Of a stretch of 64,000 bases of DNA, positions 22,925 to 40,941 are shown piece after piece. A program made the translations under genes and the position numbers. The stretch is from Chlorella sorokiniana (lineage: Eukaryota; Chlorophyta; Trebouxiophyceae; Chlorellales; Chlorellaceae), in the NCBI GenBank assembly GCA_025917655.1, contig CP084618.1, positions 1,142,011 to 1,206,010 of the forward strand, given 5' to 3'. Each line of letters begins with the position of its first letter. Within the stretch, counting starts at the first letter, position 1. The notes beneath the pieces were generated by a model. That model was not told the origin of the DNA. It was given only the letters and a program-made list of their open reading frames with translations, and did no database searches.

Positions 22925-25285
22925 CTGCAGGGGTGGGGGTTACAAGGTGAAGGGTGACCGCAGTGTGACATCAGCATCAGGGGGAAGGCAGGGCTTTGTC
23001 CACACCCCTGAGCCAGCGCAGCATGATGGGGCTGACTCCCAACACGTCAGCAAAGCGGTGCCAAGCCCTGTTCCTGCTGCGATGGCATATACGCAATGTC
23101 TATATCGAAAGGGCAGGCAGCCCCACTGCCATTTCGGCAAGCCAACCCGTAGCGAGGAGGCCACCCCTGCTAGCTCAGCAGGAGCGCCGCTGCCGGCTGC
23201 CAGGCGCCAAGTGGTGCGCGCTCCGCCTCCAGTCTGGAAGACAGCAGCCGAGGTTCCATCACTGCATGGCAAGGCAGGGCGGAAGCGGTGCTGGGGGTAC
23301 TGGTATGCAGCTGGAGCGGCGCTCTGCGCACACTGCATAAGCCCTCTGCCCTTTCCAGCAGCTATGGGCCCGCTGCCTCTGCACGAGCCTGTCCTTTCTA
23401 GCGCTCCGTGATAGTGTGATTGCTACTCTGCAATGCTACTAGCATTGTAGCGCTGAGCACCACACCACGCACCTGCAGAAGTCCCCGCCCAACCAGCCTG
23501 CAAGGGGGCGGGTCGGGGGGGGGGGGGCGCGCGTTGGAGCATCCAGTCAGAGGCATAGGCGACAAGACAGGGCGGCATACGATGCAGTTCAGCCCAGCTG
23601 CATCAAAGCTCATCCACGCCTCTTAGGTGACTCTCACTTGCGCAGGAACTGGCTCCAACCAGCGTCAACCACTTGCGGCCTGGAGGCAGCGTGGGGGTGG
23701 CGGCGGCGCCTGCATGCAAGCAACAATGCCAGCCGGGACAGCAAGAGAAGTGAACCTCACAAGGGGCAGTGTGATGAGCGGACTGAAACCTTTAACAATA
23801 ACGCAGACATAATTAACGTCCCGCAACTGAGCAGTGCACGGAGTGTGCCCCTACAGCTGGCGATGGCGCACCCGAGCTCGAGAAGCTGCAGGCGGCCGTT
23901 GCCAGCAGAACGGAAGTGGCGAAGAGGTTGCCGAGCTGAGCAATCATCATTCTGCTCCACTCGCAAAGCTCTGCATGTGAGTATGGGAGCAACCGGGCGC
24001 GCATAAGGGCATGGGCTCCCCCTTGGCTCCTAGCGAGCACAGAGACCCCCGCGGCTGCACAGTGACCTCAGGGGACTGCCGCCGTGCAGCTGCCGCCGTT
24101 CCTGCAGCTGAGACTGGCCAGCAAGCAGGCCGCCGCCCGCCTTCTCACGGCAGCCTACGCTGTGAGAAGTCCCATCTGACCGAGAGGAGCGCCTCCGGCT
24201 GCAAGCGCTGCAAGAATCACGCTCCGACCTGCCGCGGCCGGGGCCGGTCGCAAATATCTACTCGTAGGGTGGACCCACCTGCGCCTCAGCCGCTTTGGTC
24301 CCACTCGGCCTTGCAATGAGCCTGCAGCTCAGAGGAGCAGCAATCCTCGCCGGCCGGTGACTGTTGTCCCCTCTTGCACGGTTTCAGGGCGGCGCTGTCC
24401 CCGCAAGGTGCGCCATCACAGATCAGCGGGCAGTCAGTGAAGGCTAGCACATGTATGCGCATGCTGCGTGGTCGAGAATGGTGAAGTCGCTCGCCCTTGC
24501 TCGCACCTGGTCTGCTTTAAGAGCTCCCTTCAGCTCTCCGGCCTCACACGATGAGTAAAATGCAAGTTAATACGAGGAACCGTTGGCAGGCCGCAATCCG
24601 TACATGATTGCGGTCGCTTGTTGGTGACATGGCGGCCAGCGGTTCAGTGACAGCCGGAAGCCAGGGGTTCGTGGCACTGGCTGCTGATGGGCACCCTTGG
24701 CATGTGTCCGCCAATTCCTCTGCCTGTCCCCGTATGGCTGTGACGTCGCAGTGCCCCTTCAGGTGCAACGCTGCACCTGCTTTCTGCGTTCTGTGTGGAC
24801 GATGCTGCTGGCAGCCAGGCTGCAAGCCTCTGGGCCCTTCCCCGGGAAACCAGCCAATGTTGAGGAACAGGAGCGTTGGCTGAACAGGTGAAACTGTTCA
24901 GCCACTTGCACAAAGTTTCACCTTGGCTGCCAGGCTGCCACCTGCTGGCAAGCTTTGCGGCGACCTCAAGCCATGGAGGTCACAGCCTGCTGCCACCGGG
25001 GTGGCGGCAACCCTGGCACCGTCGCGTTCGAACCGTTGCGAGAATTCTCGCCGTCGTTGCCGCTACCGCCAAGGCTTTGGAGCGCCGATCCTCACGCTAG
25101 GATTAGCCCGCCACTGCCCACCGAAGCCTGCAATATCTTCACAAATGGTTGGCTGCGCTCAGCAAGCATGCAACCCTTCCCCCTCACCTTCCGCCGGCCG
25201 GAGCAGCCGCTGCGAATGCCAGCTGGCCAGGGTGGCAACTGGGTGAATCCGCGCCCGCCTCTGCCATTGCCGTGCACTGGAGGTT
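22925..25285. other. 2.4 kb with no supported gene
   Basis: No family signature, consistent splice chain or RNA gene could be supported here on either strand. It should include the 5' exon(s) and promoter of the proline-rich gene and the 3' UTR of the kinase gene. Several frames of 90-150 codons exist, but in sequence this GC-rich they are expected by chance. Confidence 0.5.
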
Positions 25286-28200
25286 CTAGCGGTTTACCCA
25301 CGCACAAAAAGGCCTTAAGGACCCTGGAGGGCTCCAGGCGCCACTGCACCAACCCGGCCACACAGTCTGACGCTGTCCAGCTGCAAAACTAAGCTTTTGC
25401 ATCATATGCGTCACAATTAACACGCGCGGAGAGCCCCAGCGATGCAGGGCGCAACGCCACAAAGTGCCACCCCCTGCCGAGCGGGCGACCAGCGGCATGC
25501 CAGCTACGCATTGCTGGCAGCGGCTCGAGAGGCGGCCACCTCTGCCTCCCGCACAGCTGCCATTGCTCCTGCTTCTCCTGTCGGCGGTGCATCCACTGGC
25601 ACCAGGGGCTTGCGCAAGCAATGGCTGGGCAGCGGGCCCGCCCTCACACTGATGCTGATGGATGTGTGCGACCGGTCGATGTCCCCCTTGCCAGGCTGCG
25701 GCCAGGGTGCTGCCTGGCAGGGGCGGCACGTTGGATGGTGACCAAGCCGCTGCTGCCCGCGCTGTGCCCACATTCCAGCTGCACCAGGCCTCCCCCGCCT
25801 GCTGCGGCAGCTTCGCCTCTGCTGGCTGGGCTGGACACGGGGGCAAGGGGGCACGGCTCGCCCTCTGGGGGGGGCAGCTGTGTGCCCCTCTGCTGGTGCC
25901 GGCTGATGGGGGGCCAGCCACCGGGCGAGGGCTTGCCTCCCTGCCCTGCAGCCGGATGGCATCACCTGGCAAACGAGGCTTCGTGCTCCGAGCTGCATCG
26001 CCTTCCACTGGGCCGCTGGTGCTGCAGCCGGATCCCTCAGTTAGCTGCACTTTGAGATGCTGCTGTGCAGGCTGCGGCAGCTGCTTCGCCTCATTCCCGT
26101 GAGCATGATCTGCTGCTTTGTCGTGCCTCTGCCGTGCCTGCTGTTGCTGTTGCCGCTGCCGCATGGACTGTGCCACGAGTTGGGGCCTGGGCTGCAGAGG
26201 TTGCACGTGCGACGGCCCCGCTGCTGCAGGGTGCTGCAAAGTGGGCGGCAACGACGGGATGTGCTGCTGCGGGCTCCAGCTGCCGCCCATATGCAGCATG
26301 CCCTTGGTCGCCGGGATGGCACCTGCAGGCCTGCTGTTGAGCGGCTCGCCTTCCGACCGGTGCAGCCGCCGCCGCTTATGCAGCAGCAGCTTGCGTGCCT
26401 CCAGCTCCTCCCGTGCCTGCAGCTGCCGATACAACATAAAGCAGACGAGAACTTGGCAAGACAAGCGGGAATTGGCAGCTTCCACCTTCCCCCATCCCTC
26501 GGTCAGCTTCCTGCCCATGGCTGGCCAGCTTGCGCGTGTTGCCTGCTGCAATCGCCGCCCCAGCCCCGCTCACCAGCGCCAGCTCGAACTCGGACGTCAA
26601 CCAGCTGGCGCTGTCGCCAAAGAAGGGCATGGCCAGGAGCTGTGTGGCGGATGGCGCGCGCGGCAGGGTCGACCTGTGGGGGCAGGGCAACAGGGTGCGG
26701 TGCTGCTGTCGGCGCTCCTTTCCGATCAGCTCACGGCGCGGCGGCTCATGCCAGCAACATAGGGGGCGGCAATGGCATGTTGTCCAGTGCGCTCGTGCGC
26801 TCCATGCTGGCAGCAGGAGGAGCAATGGCTGGCCGGCCCACCTGCAGGCATGCCTCCAGCACCTCCAGCAGCGGTGGCGGCAGGTGGGGAAGCGGCGGCG
26901 CAGCGGCTCCGTGTTGCGCGCCAGCGGCATGGCCATCTGACTGTACCTGCAACATCGCTCCAGCCAGCAGAAGCCCAGCCTCGTCAGCTCAGCATGGATA
27001 GAGCTGGGCAGGGTTGTCGGCAGCGGCGCTACTGGTAGAGCCCTCTGGGGCAATGCAGGCCACGTTTGCAGCAGCCAAAGGTGGTGCATTCGACCTGTCA
27101 TTGCAGCAGCTGGCGGCGCAGCATGCCGTCAGATGCACGGGCAGCATGTCCCAGCGAGCCGCCTCCCTGCAGCGAGCACTCACAGAGGGTGCGCGCGCAG
27201 CCAGGCCGTCTGCTGCTCGCTGAGGCTGCCGAAGCACTTGAGGATGAGGTAGAGCTGGTCCTGGTCAGACGCCCCCGGGAACAGCGGCCGGCTGCACACC
27301 AGCTCCGCAAGCAGGCAGCCTGCGCGGGGAGCGGCGGGAACAGTGGTGGATGGGCGGGCCCGCGCCTCCCTTGCAGCGCCCTGAGCTGCCATCGACGCCT
27401 GTGGAAGTGAGGTGGCAAGCAGTGAAGGGGTCGCCGGCCGGCCCACTGAGGGCAGCATGGATGCAGGGAGGCGCTGTCGCTTGTCAGCCCCGCTGTGCGC
27501 GGTGCAAGGCAGAAGGGCAGCACCCACCAACGGCCCAGATGTCCACCTCCGGCCCGCAGCACTGCCCAGCGCCCAGCAGCAGCTCGGGGGCGCGGTACCA
27601 GCGGGTCGCCACGTACTCGCTGTACTGTGGGGCGCCGCCGCTGCAGCAGCCGCCGCTGGAATCGCCGTCGAGAAGTTGGCGGGCGAACCCAAAGTCGCAC
27701 AGCTTGAGGATGCCCGCCTCGCTGAGTAGGATGTTCTCGGGCTTGATGTCGCGGTGTATCACTCGCTTGCCTGCACCAGCCCGAGCTGATGACAGTGGTG
27801 GGTGCGCCTCACAAAACACACGTGGCTGGCCAGCTGGCTGAAGAAGCATGCTCGTGCGCACGAGCTTGCAGCGGCCCCCTTGCCGACACTCACTGTGCAT
27901 GAACTCCAAAGCTTGAAGCAGCTGCCACATGATTCGCTGCACCGTGGCGTCGGGGATCCCCAAGGGGTGGCGCTCAAGGTCTTCCAGCACTGCAAGAAAT
28001 GAACCGAGCGGCGGCGGCAGCATGTGAGAGGCTGGGTGGTGACCACCGCTGCGCGCATGCCGCAACAAGCCAGCACCCACAAACAATCAAGTCAACCTCG
28101 GAACAGCACATGCATGTTAGTCTTGAAAATTGTCATGCACATTTGTCATGGCTCCCAGGCGGCCAGCCGCATGCTGCGCCGCAAACTGGACGTGAGCTGC

Positions 28201-28653
28201 CCATGCTTGCACCAGCAACCTGTGCTCACCCGTCTTTTCAAGGTACTCAAAGCACAGGTAAAGCTTCCCGCCTTGGCGGAAAACGTCCAACAGGGTGACG
28301 ATGTGGGCGTGGTGCAGCGTGCGCAGCAGCTTGACCTCCCGCATTGCTGTCTTGCGCACTGCCGCCACCTCAGGACCGTCACCGTCGATGCGCGACTTGA
28401 ACTTCTTGATGGCGACCACCTCGCCGCTCTCTCGGTGCCGGCACCTCAGGACGGTCCCAAAGGTGCCCTGCAGACTGACAAGAAGGCGTGGTGAATGGTG
28501 TGGACCCTGTTGGGCGGCGCGCAGGCGCTGCAGTGACCGCTGGACTGGCAGCAGCGGAGCTCTTTATGCTGCAACCGAACGGCCTTCTGCGCAGCCCATC
28601 ACCTCTCCGATTTTCCCTAGGTTTTCATAAGCCTGCACAGCAACTGTTTGCAT
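25286..28653 (-). CDS. CDKL-type (CMGC) serine/threonine protein kinase
   Basis: Exon 1 (28653-28603) starts [17 protein letters not shown] and joins in phase to [10 protein letters not shown] (exon 28467-28230), which forms the glycine loop. Then come the ATP lysine in [10 protein letters not shown] and the helix-C glutamate in AMREVKLL. The catalytic loop [10 protein letters not shown], magnesium motif DFGFAR, activation segment [17 protein letters not shown] and [10 protein letters not shown] are in exon 27769-27528, followed by [19 protein letters not shown] (27319-27184). The SEY activation motif and overall pattern match the CDKL family (usually TEY/TDY). Kinases of this group control cilium or flagellum length in animals and Chlamydomonas. 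The catalytic domain ends near [13 protein letters not shown] long Gln/Pro/Ser-rich tail follows, ending AWVNR and TAG at 25286. A frame break at the G run 26886-26889 (before [15 protein letters not shown]) fits one missing base. Confidence 0.85.
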
Positions 28654-29277
28654 GTGTGAGGAGCGAGTTGGGGCTCGCGCCTTGACGAGGAGCGCATCAA
28701 GCCAGCGGGCGACAGGGTTCTTGGATGATAGCAGATCACCTCCATTTACGTCCAGTGCCGCTAAGGCTCGGTCTCTGCGACAGTCAGCCTCCCCAAGTGT
28801 TTCGCCTGCCCGGTAACGCACTGCTGCCGCTGGCCTGGTCGTCTTGCTGCCCACCGCCGTATGTATGATGTACTAGACACCGACGCGGCTGAGAAACGGT
28901 GCTGGGATTGCCCAAACAGGCTGAAAGAAACAAGGTTGCCAAGCTGGCAGCGCTGGCAAGCAAGCATCATGCTACCGGCGCAACTTGCCGCCCCACGATA
29001 GCGAGCCCTTGGTTGCGGCTTCAAGATACTGTTCTGAGCAGGGGAGGTCCGATGAGGACCCAATGCAGGCGCGATAGGGAACAACTATAGCTATAAAAGC
29101 CCCATGGGGCATGGTTTAAGGCATAATGCCGGATGTGGACACAAAAATATCGATCCCGACCAATTAGTCGATCTCCAGAGCAGCCTGCTGCAAACCTGGC
29201 AGCGGCGGAAGGTAGGTCGCGCTTCAGCGCGCTCCATGAGGCCGCTTTCACTTTCATACATGTGGCAGAAGGTAACG
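28654..29277. promoter_or_regulatory. Divergent promoter region, kinase / USP22-like gene
   Basis: These roughly 620 bp lie between the divergent starts of the minus-strand kinase and the plus-strand deubiquitinase. A TATAAAAG box is present at 29092-29099, about 180 bp ahead of the chosen start of the latter. Nothing else could be supported. Confidence 0.4.
29092..29099 (+). promoter_or_regulatory. Candidate TATA box (TATAAAAG)
   Basis: This is a close match to the eukaryotic TATA consensus in an otherwise GC-rich region, suitably placed for the USP22-like gene. It is supported by sequence match only. Confidence 0.35.
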
Positions 29278-34724
<5,447 letters not shown>

Positions 34725-35127
34725 AACCTTGTAGAAGCGGGCCATGCCTCGCTGCTGCCTGCAGTAGCCAGTTCCAAGCGAATGGCATATGGACAGTGTT
34801 ATTGGACCTGCTGTGATGCCAGACAGATGATACTGCCGGGATGTGCTGGGACGTGTCTTCTGAGCTGGGTGTGGCTTCGGCGGGCATGCTGGGCGCCTAG
34901 CAGCGCTGGCAGCACTGGGGGCGCCGCAATGGTGATGCCAGCCACAGGCCTCGCGCCGTCCCTCTCCAATTGGTCGCCTCCTTGTCATCGCATTATATCA
35001 AACAATGGTGTGGCCGTTCTCACGCAAAGGGCAGCTCGCTGCAGAGCAGTCTGATCGCATCCGAAGGCAAGACGGCGGTTGCGGCGGTGTATTCCGGTAT
35101 CCGTGGTTCCATTATAGCTTGTGAATA

Positions 35128-35807
35128 ATGATATCCATACCCGCTCTGTCCCTGTGCACAGGCGATGCGGAGTTGCGGCAGGCACGCTGCAGCACTGCTT
35201 AGCCGCCAATCCAGAGCATCCAGAAAGATGCAGCAGCCTAGAAACTCAGGTGAGCTTGCGGGCGGCCGGTCTTGTATGGCGGCGACCAGGACCAACGCTG
35301 CAGCTTTGCGGCACGAACCTTCTCTGCTCACACATCGGCCCTTTACCGCACACTGATGAGTGCAGCCCATTCTGCCCTGCTTATCATGGACTTCTGCACA
35401 TGATTTTCCTGCATGGCCGCAGGTGGTGCACTGCTATGCGGAGGTTGCGTGCCCCGAGGCGGCGGCGGCGCACCAGCGCTGTTTTCAGCGCGTGGTAAAC
35501 AGCCAGGGGGAGAGCCCTACAGGTGAATGCTGCTTGGTGTGATGCTGCGCTTGGCTGAAACAGTCTGTGGATACTTAGCAGGGGATGGCTCCCCGATTGG
35601 CTGCTGCGGCCCAAACAAGCGCTTGCAGCTCGGTCACGAGCCTTCGATGCCAAGGGTGCGGGTGCTGTGTGCTGCTCCTGCAGCGCATGCGGGCAACAAG
35701 TGGCGGCGATGCGCAAGTGCCTGCGGCAGTACGGCCTGTACCCCATCAGCAGCAGCGGTGGCAGCGACAGCAGGGCACCGAGCGGCGGCGGCAAACGCGG
35801 CAGCTAG
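35128..35807 (+). CDS. Twin-CX9C (CHCH) mitochondrial-type small protein
   Basis: Three exons are visible: up to 35249, 35423-35522, and 35684-35807 ending GGKRGS and TAG. The core shows two C-X9-C motifs, CPEAAAAHQRC and CGQQVAAMRKC, the hallmark of CHCH proteins. These are imported and oxidised in the mitochondrial intermembrane space by Mia40 and often serve in respiratory complex assembly. Further Cys pairs (HCLAANPEHPERC, HCYAEVAC) lie ahead. Exons 2 and 3 join in the right frame only if one base is missing, most simply in the G run 35506-35510. The N-terminus is unsure. ATG 35128 would need another one-base change to reach the first Cys motif. I cannot name the family member. Confidence 0.6.
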
Positions 35808-36920
35808 TTGCTGCTGTGGCGCTGGCAGTGCGACCAAATACTTTCTTATCTGTGCTGGCAGATCGTCGGTGTGGCCCCCTTTATCAATACATGTCAATGA
35901 GTAACGCTATGTTTGATACCATTTCCATGCAGCAGATATGCACAGAGCAGCCCTCACACGGCGGACGCCCGTTCACTGTGCATGATTTTGGGTTTGCAGC
36001 GGTGCGCGCCACGGCGGCGGGCTGCCTAACAAGAAGCCCAGGCGAGGCGGACAGCTTTGCTGCAAGCTTTGAGTGCGGGAACCAGGAAACCACACCCCCA
36101 GTTGCAGCTGCCACAGACCTGCCGTGTGCAATGCGCGTAGCAGAACAGCAATGGAAGGCATGACGGCAATGCACAGAATAATAGTGCTTGATTCATTCTT
36201 CGTTGACCTGCCTTCCATCTGTACTTTTGTGTCGGACTTGCGCTGCGCGCTGCCGACTTCCTTTCCCCCTGGCCTTATGCGCCGTCGCTGTGTTTCTGAC
36301 GAGTTCACTTGGAGCTCATTCCTGTTCGGCCTTTCCAGCAATCCTGGTGCTCTGCTGAGCCCACACTGTGCAGCGCTGTGTAAGGCCCCCTCTTACAGCT
36401 CCCCAGCGTCGTCAAGGCCGGTGTGTGTACACATTTGCTCCTGTGTGCTGACTGCAGCATGCTGCGCAGCTGCGCAGCTGCGCAGCTGCGTCAACTCACT
36501 TCTGACTGACAGATTGGTTCCGTTGCAGTGCGGGTGAAGCTTGCTGGCTGGTGCCATTGCGGCAGGCGGCTGCAGGCGCCAGTGGCTGGCCCTAGCAAAC
36601 TATGAATGATGCAGGTGGCGTATTGGCTGCAAGGCCAACCTTCTTCAGGCAGAAATGACAGCCTGATCACATTCCCAACGGCAGTGGGCTTGGCATTTTG
36701 CGTCGCTGCTGCACCGTTGATTGTATGTCCACTTGTCTGCACCAGCACCTTGTCGCGTGTGTTTGGTGGCGAGAGAAGTTGCATCAGTGCCCAGAGCAGT
36801 GCACAATGAAGATACAGTGGCGGAGGAGCAAAACAACTTGGATGGGCTGCTTGGCGCAGGTGTCGCTCCCGCCCGTCGTGGGAGGCATGCGGGGCCAGCA
36901 CCATCTAGCGCGGGCGTGCC
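35808..36920. other. Intergenic, no gene recognised
   Basis: This is a convergent spacer between the twin-CX9C gene and the stop of the pyruvate dehydrogenase gene. It contains a short palindromic CTGCGCAG tandem but no supported gene or RNA. Confidence 0.5.
36461..36489. repeat. Tandem palindrome (GCTGCGCA)n
   Basis: Between three and four copies of an 8-bp self-complementary unit occur in an intergenic spacer. A local hairpin is possible. No function is inferred. Confidence 0.8.
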
Positions 36921-39900
36921 TCAGGCCGCCAGCGTCTCCATGTGGGTGCTGTCGATGCCACGCAGCTGCATGCCCAGCGGGGCTGCAGCAAGGCAGGCAG
37001 GAAGCGGGGCAGTGGCAGGTGTTGGGCAGCGCCAGCAGGGTACATCGACGTGCATTGCTGACAGGGCAGGGCTGGCGGGGCAGGGCGGGGCAGCACCCCG
37101 CCAAACCTTGCCGCAACGCGCAGTGGTTGCTCCCTTGCTTGCTCACCCTTGTAGATGTTGGTCCACAGCGCTTGGGGCTCCGGGTGGGGGCGGTCTTGGA
37201 GGCGGCGATGGCGGCATCAATCTCCGCCTTCACCTCCTGCATGGGGAGAGCATGGGAGGAGGGCAGGGCGCAGACAAAGTCGGGTGATAGGTGATGGGTT
37301 CGGGCGCCGTGGGGGGACGGCTGTGCGTGATGTAGCCGGGCAGGAAGGGTTCGTCTGCCCGGCAAGCAGCATTGCCGCACTGCCAGCTTCTGCCCACCTT
37401 CTCGATGCCCTTGATCGTCGATGCCTCCGCCAGGCCGTTGTCCAGCAGCAGCTTCCTGCGGTACGGCACGGCACACCGTGCACGGGTTGACCATGCAGCT
37501 TCACCGCTGGGTTCCATCCCGGCAGCGGCAGGCGGGAGCCCTGGATGCACAGCCGAGCCTGGTGGCCCGGCCCAGAGTGCCCTGCCACACCAGCACGCCA
37601 CCTCGCCTGCCTCCCACCCCGATCCCCTCTCAGGTGACGGCCTCGCCGTGGGAACCCACCAGCCCTGTGTCTGCCCTGGGCTCGCGCTCCGCACAGGCAT
37701 CCCTGGCCATGAAGCCACGCCGGTGTGACCCCTCACCTCACGTGCTCCACGGGGTCTCGCTGCTGGCGGATGGAGCTGATCTCGTCCCGCGTGCGGTACG
37801 TGCTGCCAGGGTCGCTCATGGAGTGGCCGTGGTAGCGGTATGTGTCCATCTCCAGGACGATGGGCCCTGCAGTACAGCAGCGGTACATCAGTGCAGCTGT
37901 CACACACTGTAGGGGAGAGTCGCAGCAGGCAGCTGCCAGAAGTTGGCTGTCACAGCGTGTGGCAAGGGGCGGCCAACGCGGGGCCGCCAGTAACTCAGCC
38001 GCCTGATGCAGCAGGCCAGCGGCGATGGACTGAGCAGCCGGGCGGGGAAGTGGGGGCGCGCACCCTGCGTGACGGCATGCTGCTTGGCGTAGGCAAAGGC
38101 TTGGCGCACCGCCAGCACATCCATGCCGTCCACCTGGGTGGGAGGTGATGAGGGCGGGCGGGTGTGTGGGTGGGTAACAGCGTGTGGGTTTGTGTGCGTA
38201 ATGGAGCGCGAAGGTAGGGCGCGGAGATGGGTGGGAAATGAGGCCAGATGACCGGGAGCACTTCAACGGCAGTGGGGAGCGGGACAGCGGTGACACTGGG
38301 CGCTGGTGCTTGCCCCCAGCACAGCGCAGTGCCCATCCACCTTCATGCCGGGCATGTAGTCGCCGCGGGTGTAGAAAGCGGGCGACTTGGCGGCGCGCCA
38401 CTCCGCGGTGCCCATGCCTGGGGGAGGGAAGCGGTGGCGGGCGGTGCATGTGTGCTCAGCCTGCCCAGCCAGCGATGAAGCCCCGGCAGGACCACGCGTT
38501 CAAAACAGCACCGAGGCCGTCGCAGCCCCACCATTGCCGCTGGTGCCCCCCCTTGCTGCGAGCTGAGTATTGATGCTTAAAGCCATGCCAACTCGACCGC
38601 CCACAGCCACGCACGCAGCCGGGCGAGCCGTGTACACGCACCGTAGTGGTTGTTCTCGCAGACGAAGATGCAGGGCAGGTCCCACAGGGCCGCCATGTTG
38701 AAAGACTCGAAGATCTGGCCCTGCGGTACAAGAAACGGTACAATGCCAGCACATGTCGAGGTTCGGCAACAGCTTGGTGGTGGCCGCAGAAGGCTTGGGC
38801 TGGCTCGGGGCGGTGTACCCAGTGACAGGTCGGCAGCGGGGCTGCATGCCCAAGCGCCACCCCCTCCCACCACTCCACACTGCTGTCGGCACCCAGGCAC
38901 CTCCCAAGCGCCCTTTCCGGCAATGCATCCGCGGCCCGGGCCTTGCGGCCACAAGCCCCCCCCACCTGGTTGGCAGCGCCATCGCCGTACATTGCCACCG
39001 CCACGCCGCCGTCGCCACGGTACTGATGGGCCAGCGCCAGCCCCGCTCCCAGGGGCACCTGCGCAGGGGGGGCAGCAGGGCAGGGGCGGTTCTAGTGGCG
39101 GGGTGGGCAGGCTAGGCGGGTGTGGAGCGCGGCACGCAGCGCTCGCATGGCGTGGAGCTGCGCCACAGCACATTGGCAAACGAGTCTCCGCTAGGTAGTG
39201 CGCAGATGAGTGCAGGGGCAGCACCGCTGCTCAGGCTAACATAGGTGCGGGGGCCGGTGAGAGGCACAAGCCAGCCAGCCCCGGCGATGATTGTTCAAAG
39301 GCCCACCTGCGCCCGACGATGCCTTGGCCGCCGAAGAAGTTGGCCTGGCGGCGGTACATGTGCATGGAGCCGCCCTTGCCCTGCGGTACGGTGGGTTGTA
39401 ACGAGCGGGACAATGCGCGCTCAGCAGAGCTTCAGCGACTGTCACGCAGGCTCTTCAATCGCAAGCTGCCCAGGGGTACTCGCTGCATCCTGCAGACAAT
39501 GCTGCCGGCGGTGACCCGCCACATCCAGCAGAGCCCACCTTGCTGGCGCCGTTGGTGCGGCCCATGAGCTCCCGATCACCTGCGGCGGCGACGGTGCAAG
39601 GGGGCGAAGGCCGGGCAGCAGAAGCTGGTGAGCTGCAGGCCGTGGCTGCGGGTGCAAGAAGCCGAGCAGGGCAGAATCCTTGCCCTGGACCTTCCCTGCC
39701 TCCCTTCATTCTCACATACAATTTTGTTGACGCCTCTTTTCCATCCCCCTTAAGGCCACCAGCCCCTCTCACCTCCTCCACGGTGCCGCCACGCGCTACG
39801 TGCGTGGCGTGGTTGCGGTACGACGTGATCACGCTGTCGCTCTTCTCCAGCGCCGCTTCCAGCCCCACGATGACTGCCTCCTGGCCGTCGTACCTATGTG

Positions 39901-40941
39901 TGTGTGAAGGGATGGGGGATGTGCAGCGCGGTGGTGTACAGCTTCTTTAGGCAGGCACCGGCGGCAAGCTGCGTTCGCACGGCGCTGCGCACCGCCAGCA
40001 CAAGCCACCGCAGTTTGAGCAGCCAATTCGAGCACAGCAGCAGGAGGTGAGGGCGGCGGATGGCAGGGCCGCAAGACGTCGGGCCCGCCCCGCGCTCACA
40101 GGTGGCAGAAGCCGCGGATGGCCTTGGACTTGTACAGCATGTCGGCCGAGATCTCCATGCGGCGCAGCGTGTACAGCTCTGCAGTTCAGAGTCGTCAGCG
40201 GGCAGGGCGTTGGCAGGCTGCCGCGCAGGATGCCGCCCAGCATGCGGCCGGTCAGCAAGCTGCAAGGCAGCACAGGCGCGGCCCCCGCCCGCCACGTACG
40301 CCTGAAGTAGCTCAGCAGCTCATCCTTGGTGGCGGTGACGGTGGTGGGGGCGGGTCAATGCGGTGAGTCTTGAAGGGGTTGATCTGCAGAGCAGCGGGTC
40401 GCGCGCCAGGGCAGGGTGGCAACAAGGCAGCAAATTTGAGCAGCGCTGCTGAAAGCTAGCTGCCCTGCAGCTTGCTAGGGCTGCTCCACCGCGCGTTCTA
40501 CGGCACTGTATGGCAGCATGAAGCGCGCTGAAGGCGGATGGTAAGGGGCTCGTGCTGCTGCTCGTCTGACTGGCGCCACGCGGGAGCTGTGCCCTTAAGC
40601 GCATCGACTGAGGTTCAATGATGCTGGTTGAGCATTGCGCTTGTTAACAACAAACCCTGCTGCTCTTGCAGCTCGGTTGCAGCTGCGCAGTAGCCGCAAC
40701 ACCCTGCTTGATGCAAAATTTGGTGCAACCAATATGCTGTCTCCAAGTCGCACAGTGGCGGTGTGCTCCTGTGCTGACCCCGCGTCTTGGGGCGACCCAC
40801 CTCAACAGTCACCGTGTCGCTGTCACCCTTGGCCGCTGCTGCAAAGCCCCTGCGCTGCAAGCCTGCAGCCAGGCAGGCCAGAGTGCCACCGACTGCCTGG
40901 CGGGCACCCCCGGCCGCCTGACTTGACAAGGCGGCCAGCAT
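36921..40941 (-). CDS. PDHA: Pyruvate dehydrogenase E1 component subunit alpha, mitochondrial
   Basis: This is the thiamine-diphosphate-dependent alpha subunit of E1, which decarboxylates pyruvate in the pyruvate dehydrogenase complex. The N-terminus [19 protein letters not shown] leading to [12 protein letters not shown] is a mitochondrial presequence with a typical RRGF/A cleavage context. Family blocks follow in order: [90 protein letters not shown]. The TPP motif is GDGAANQ ... CENNHYG. Next is the regulatory loop [20 protein letters not shown], which holds the main phosphorylation serine of the family. It ends [17 protein letters not shown] and TGA at 36921. Four frame breaks (37182-37184, 39312-39314, 39571-39573, 40346-40350) all fit one missing G/C. 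Three acceptors read TACCGCAG. Confidence 0.93.

Noticed and set aside
36461-36489. Possible terminator or attachment site at the CTGCGCAG palindrome
   Set aside because: It is a short simple tandem in a eukaryotic spacer, with no partner site or element boundary.
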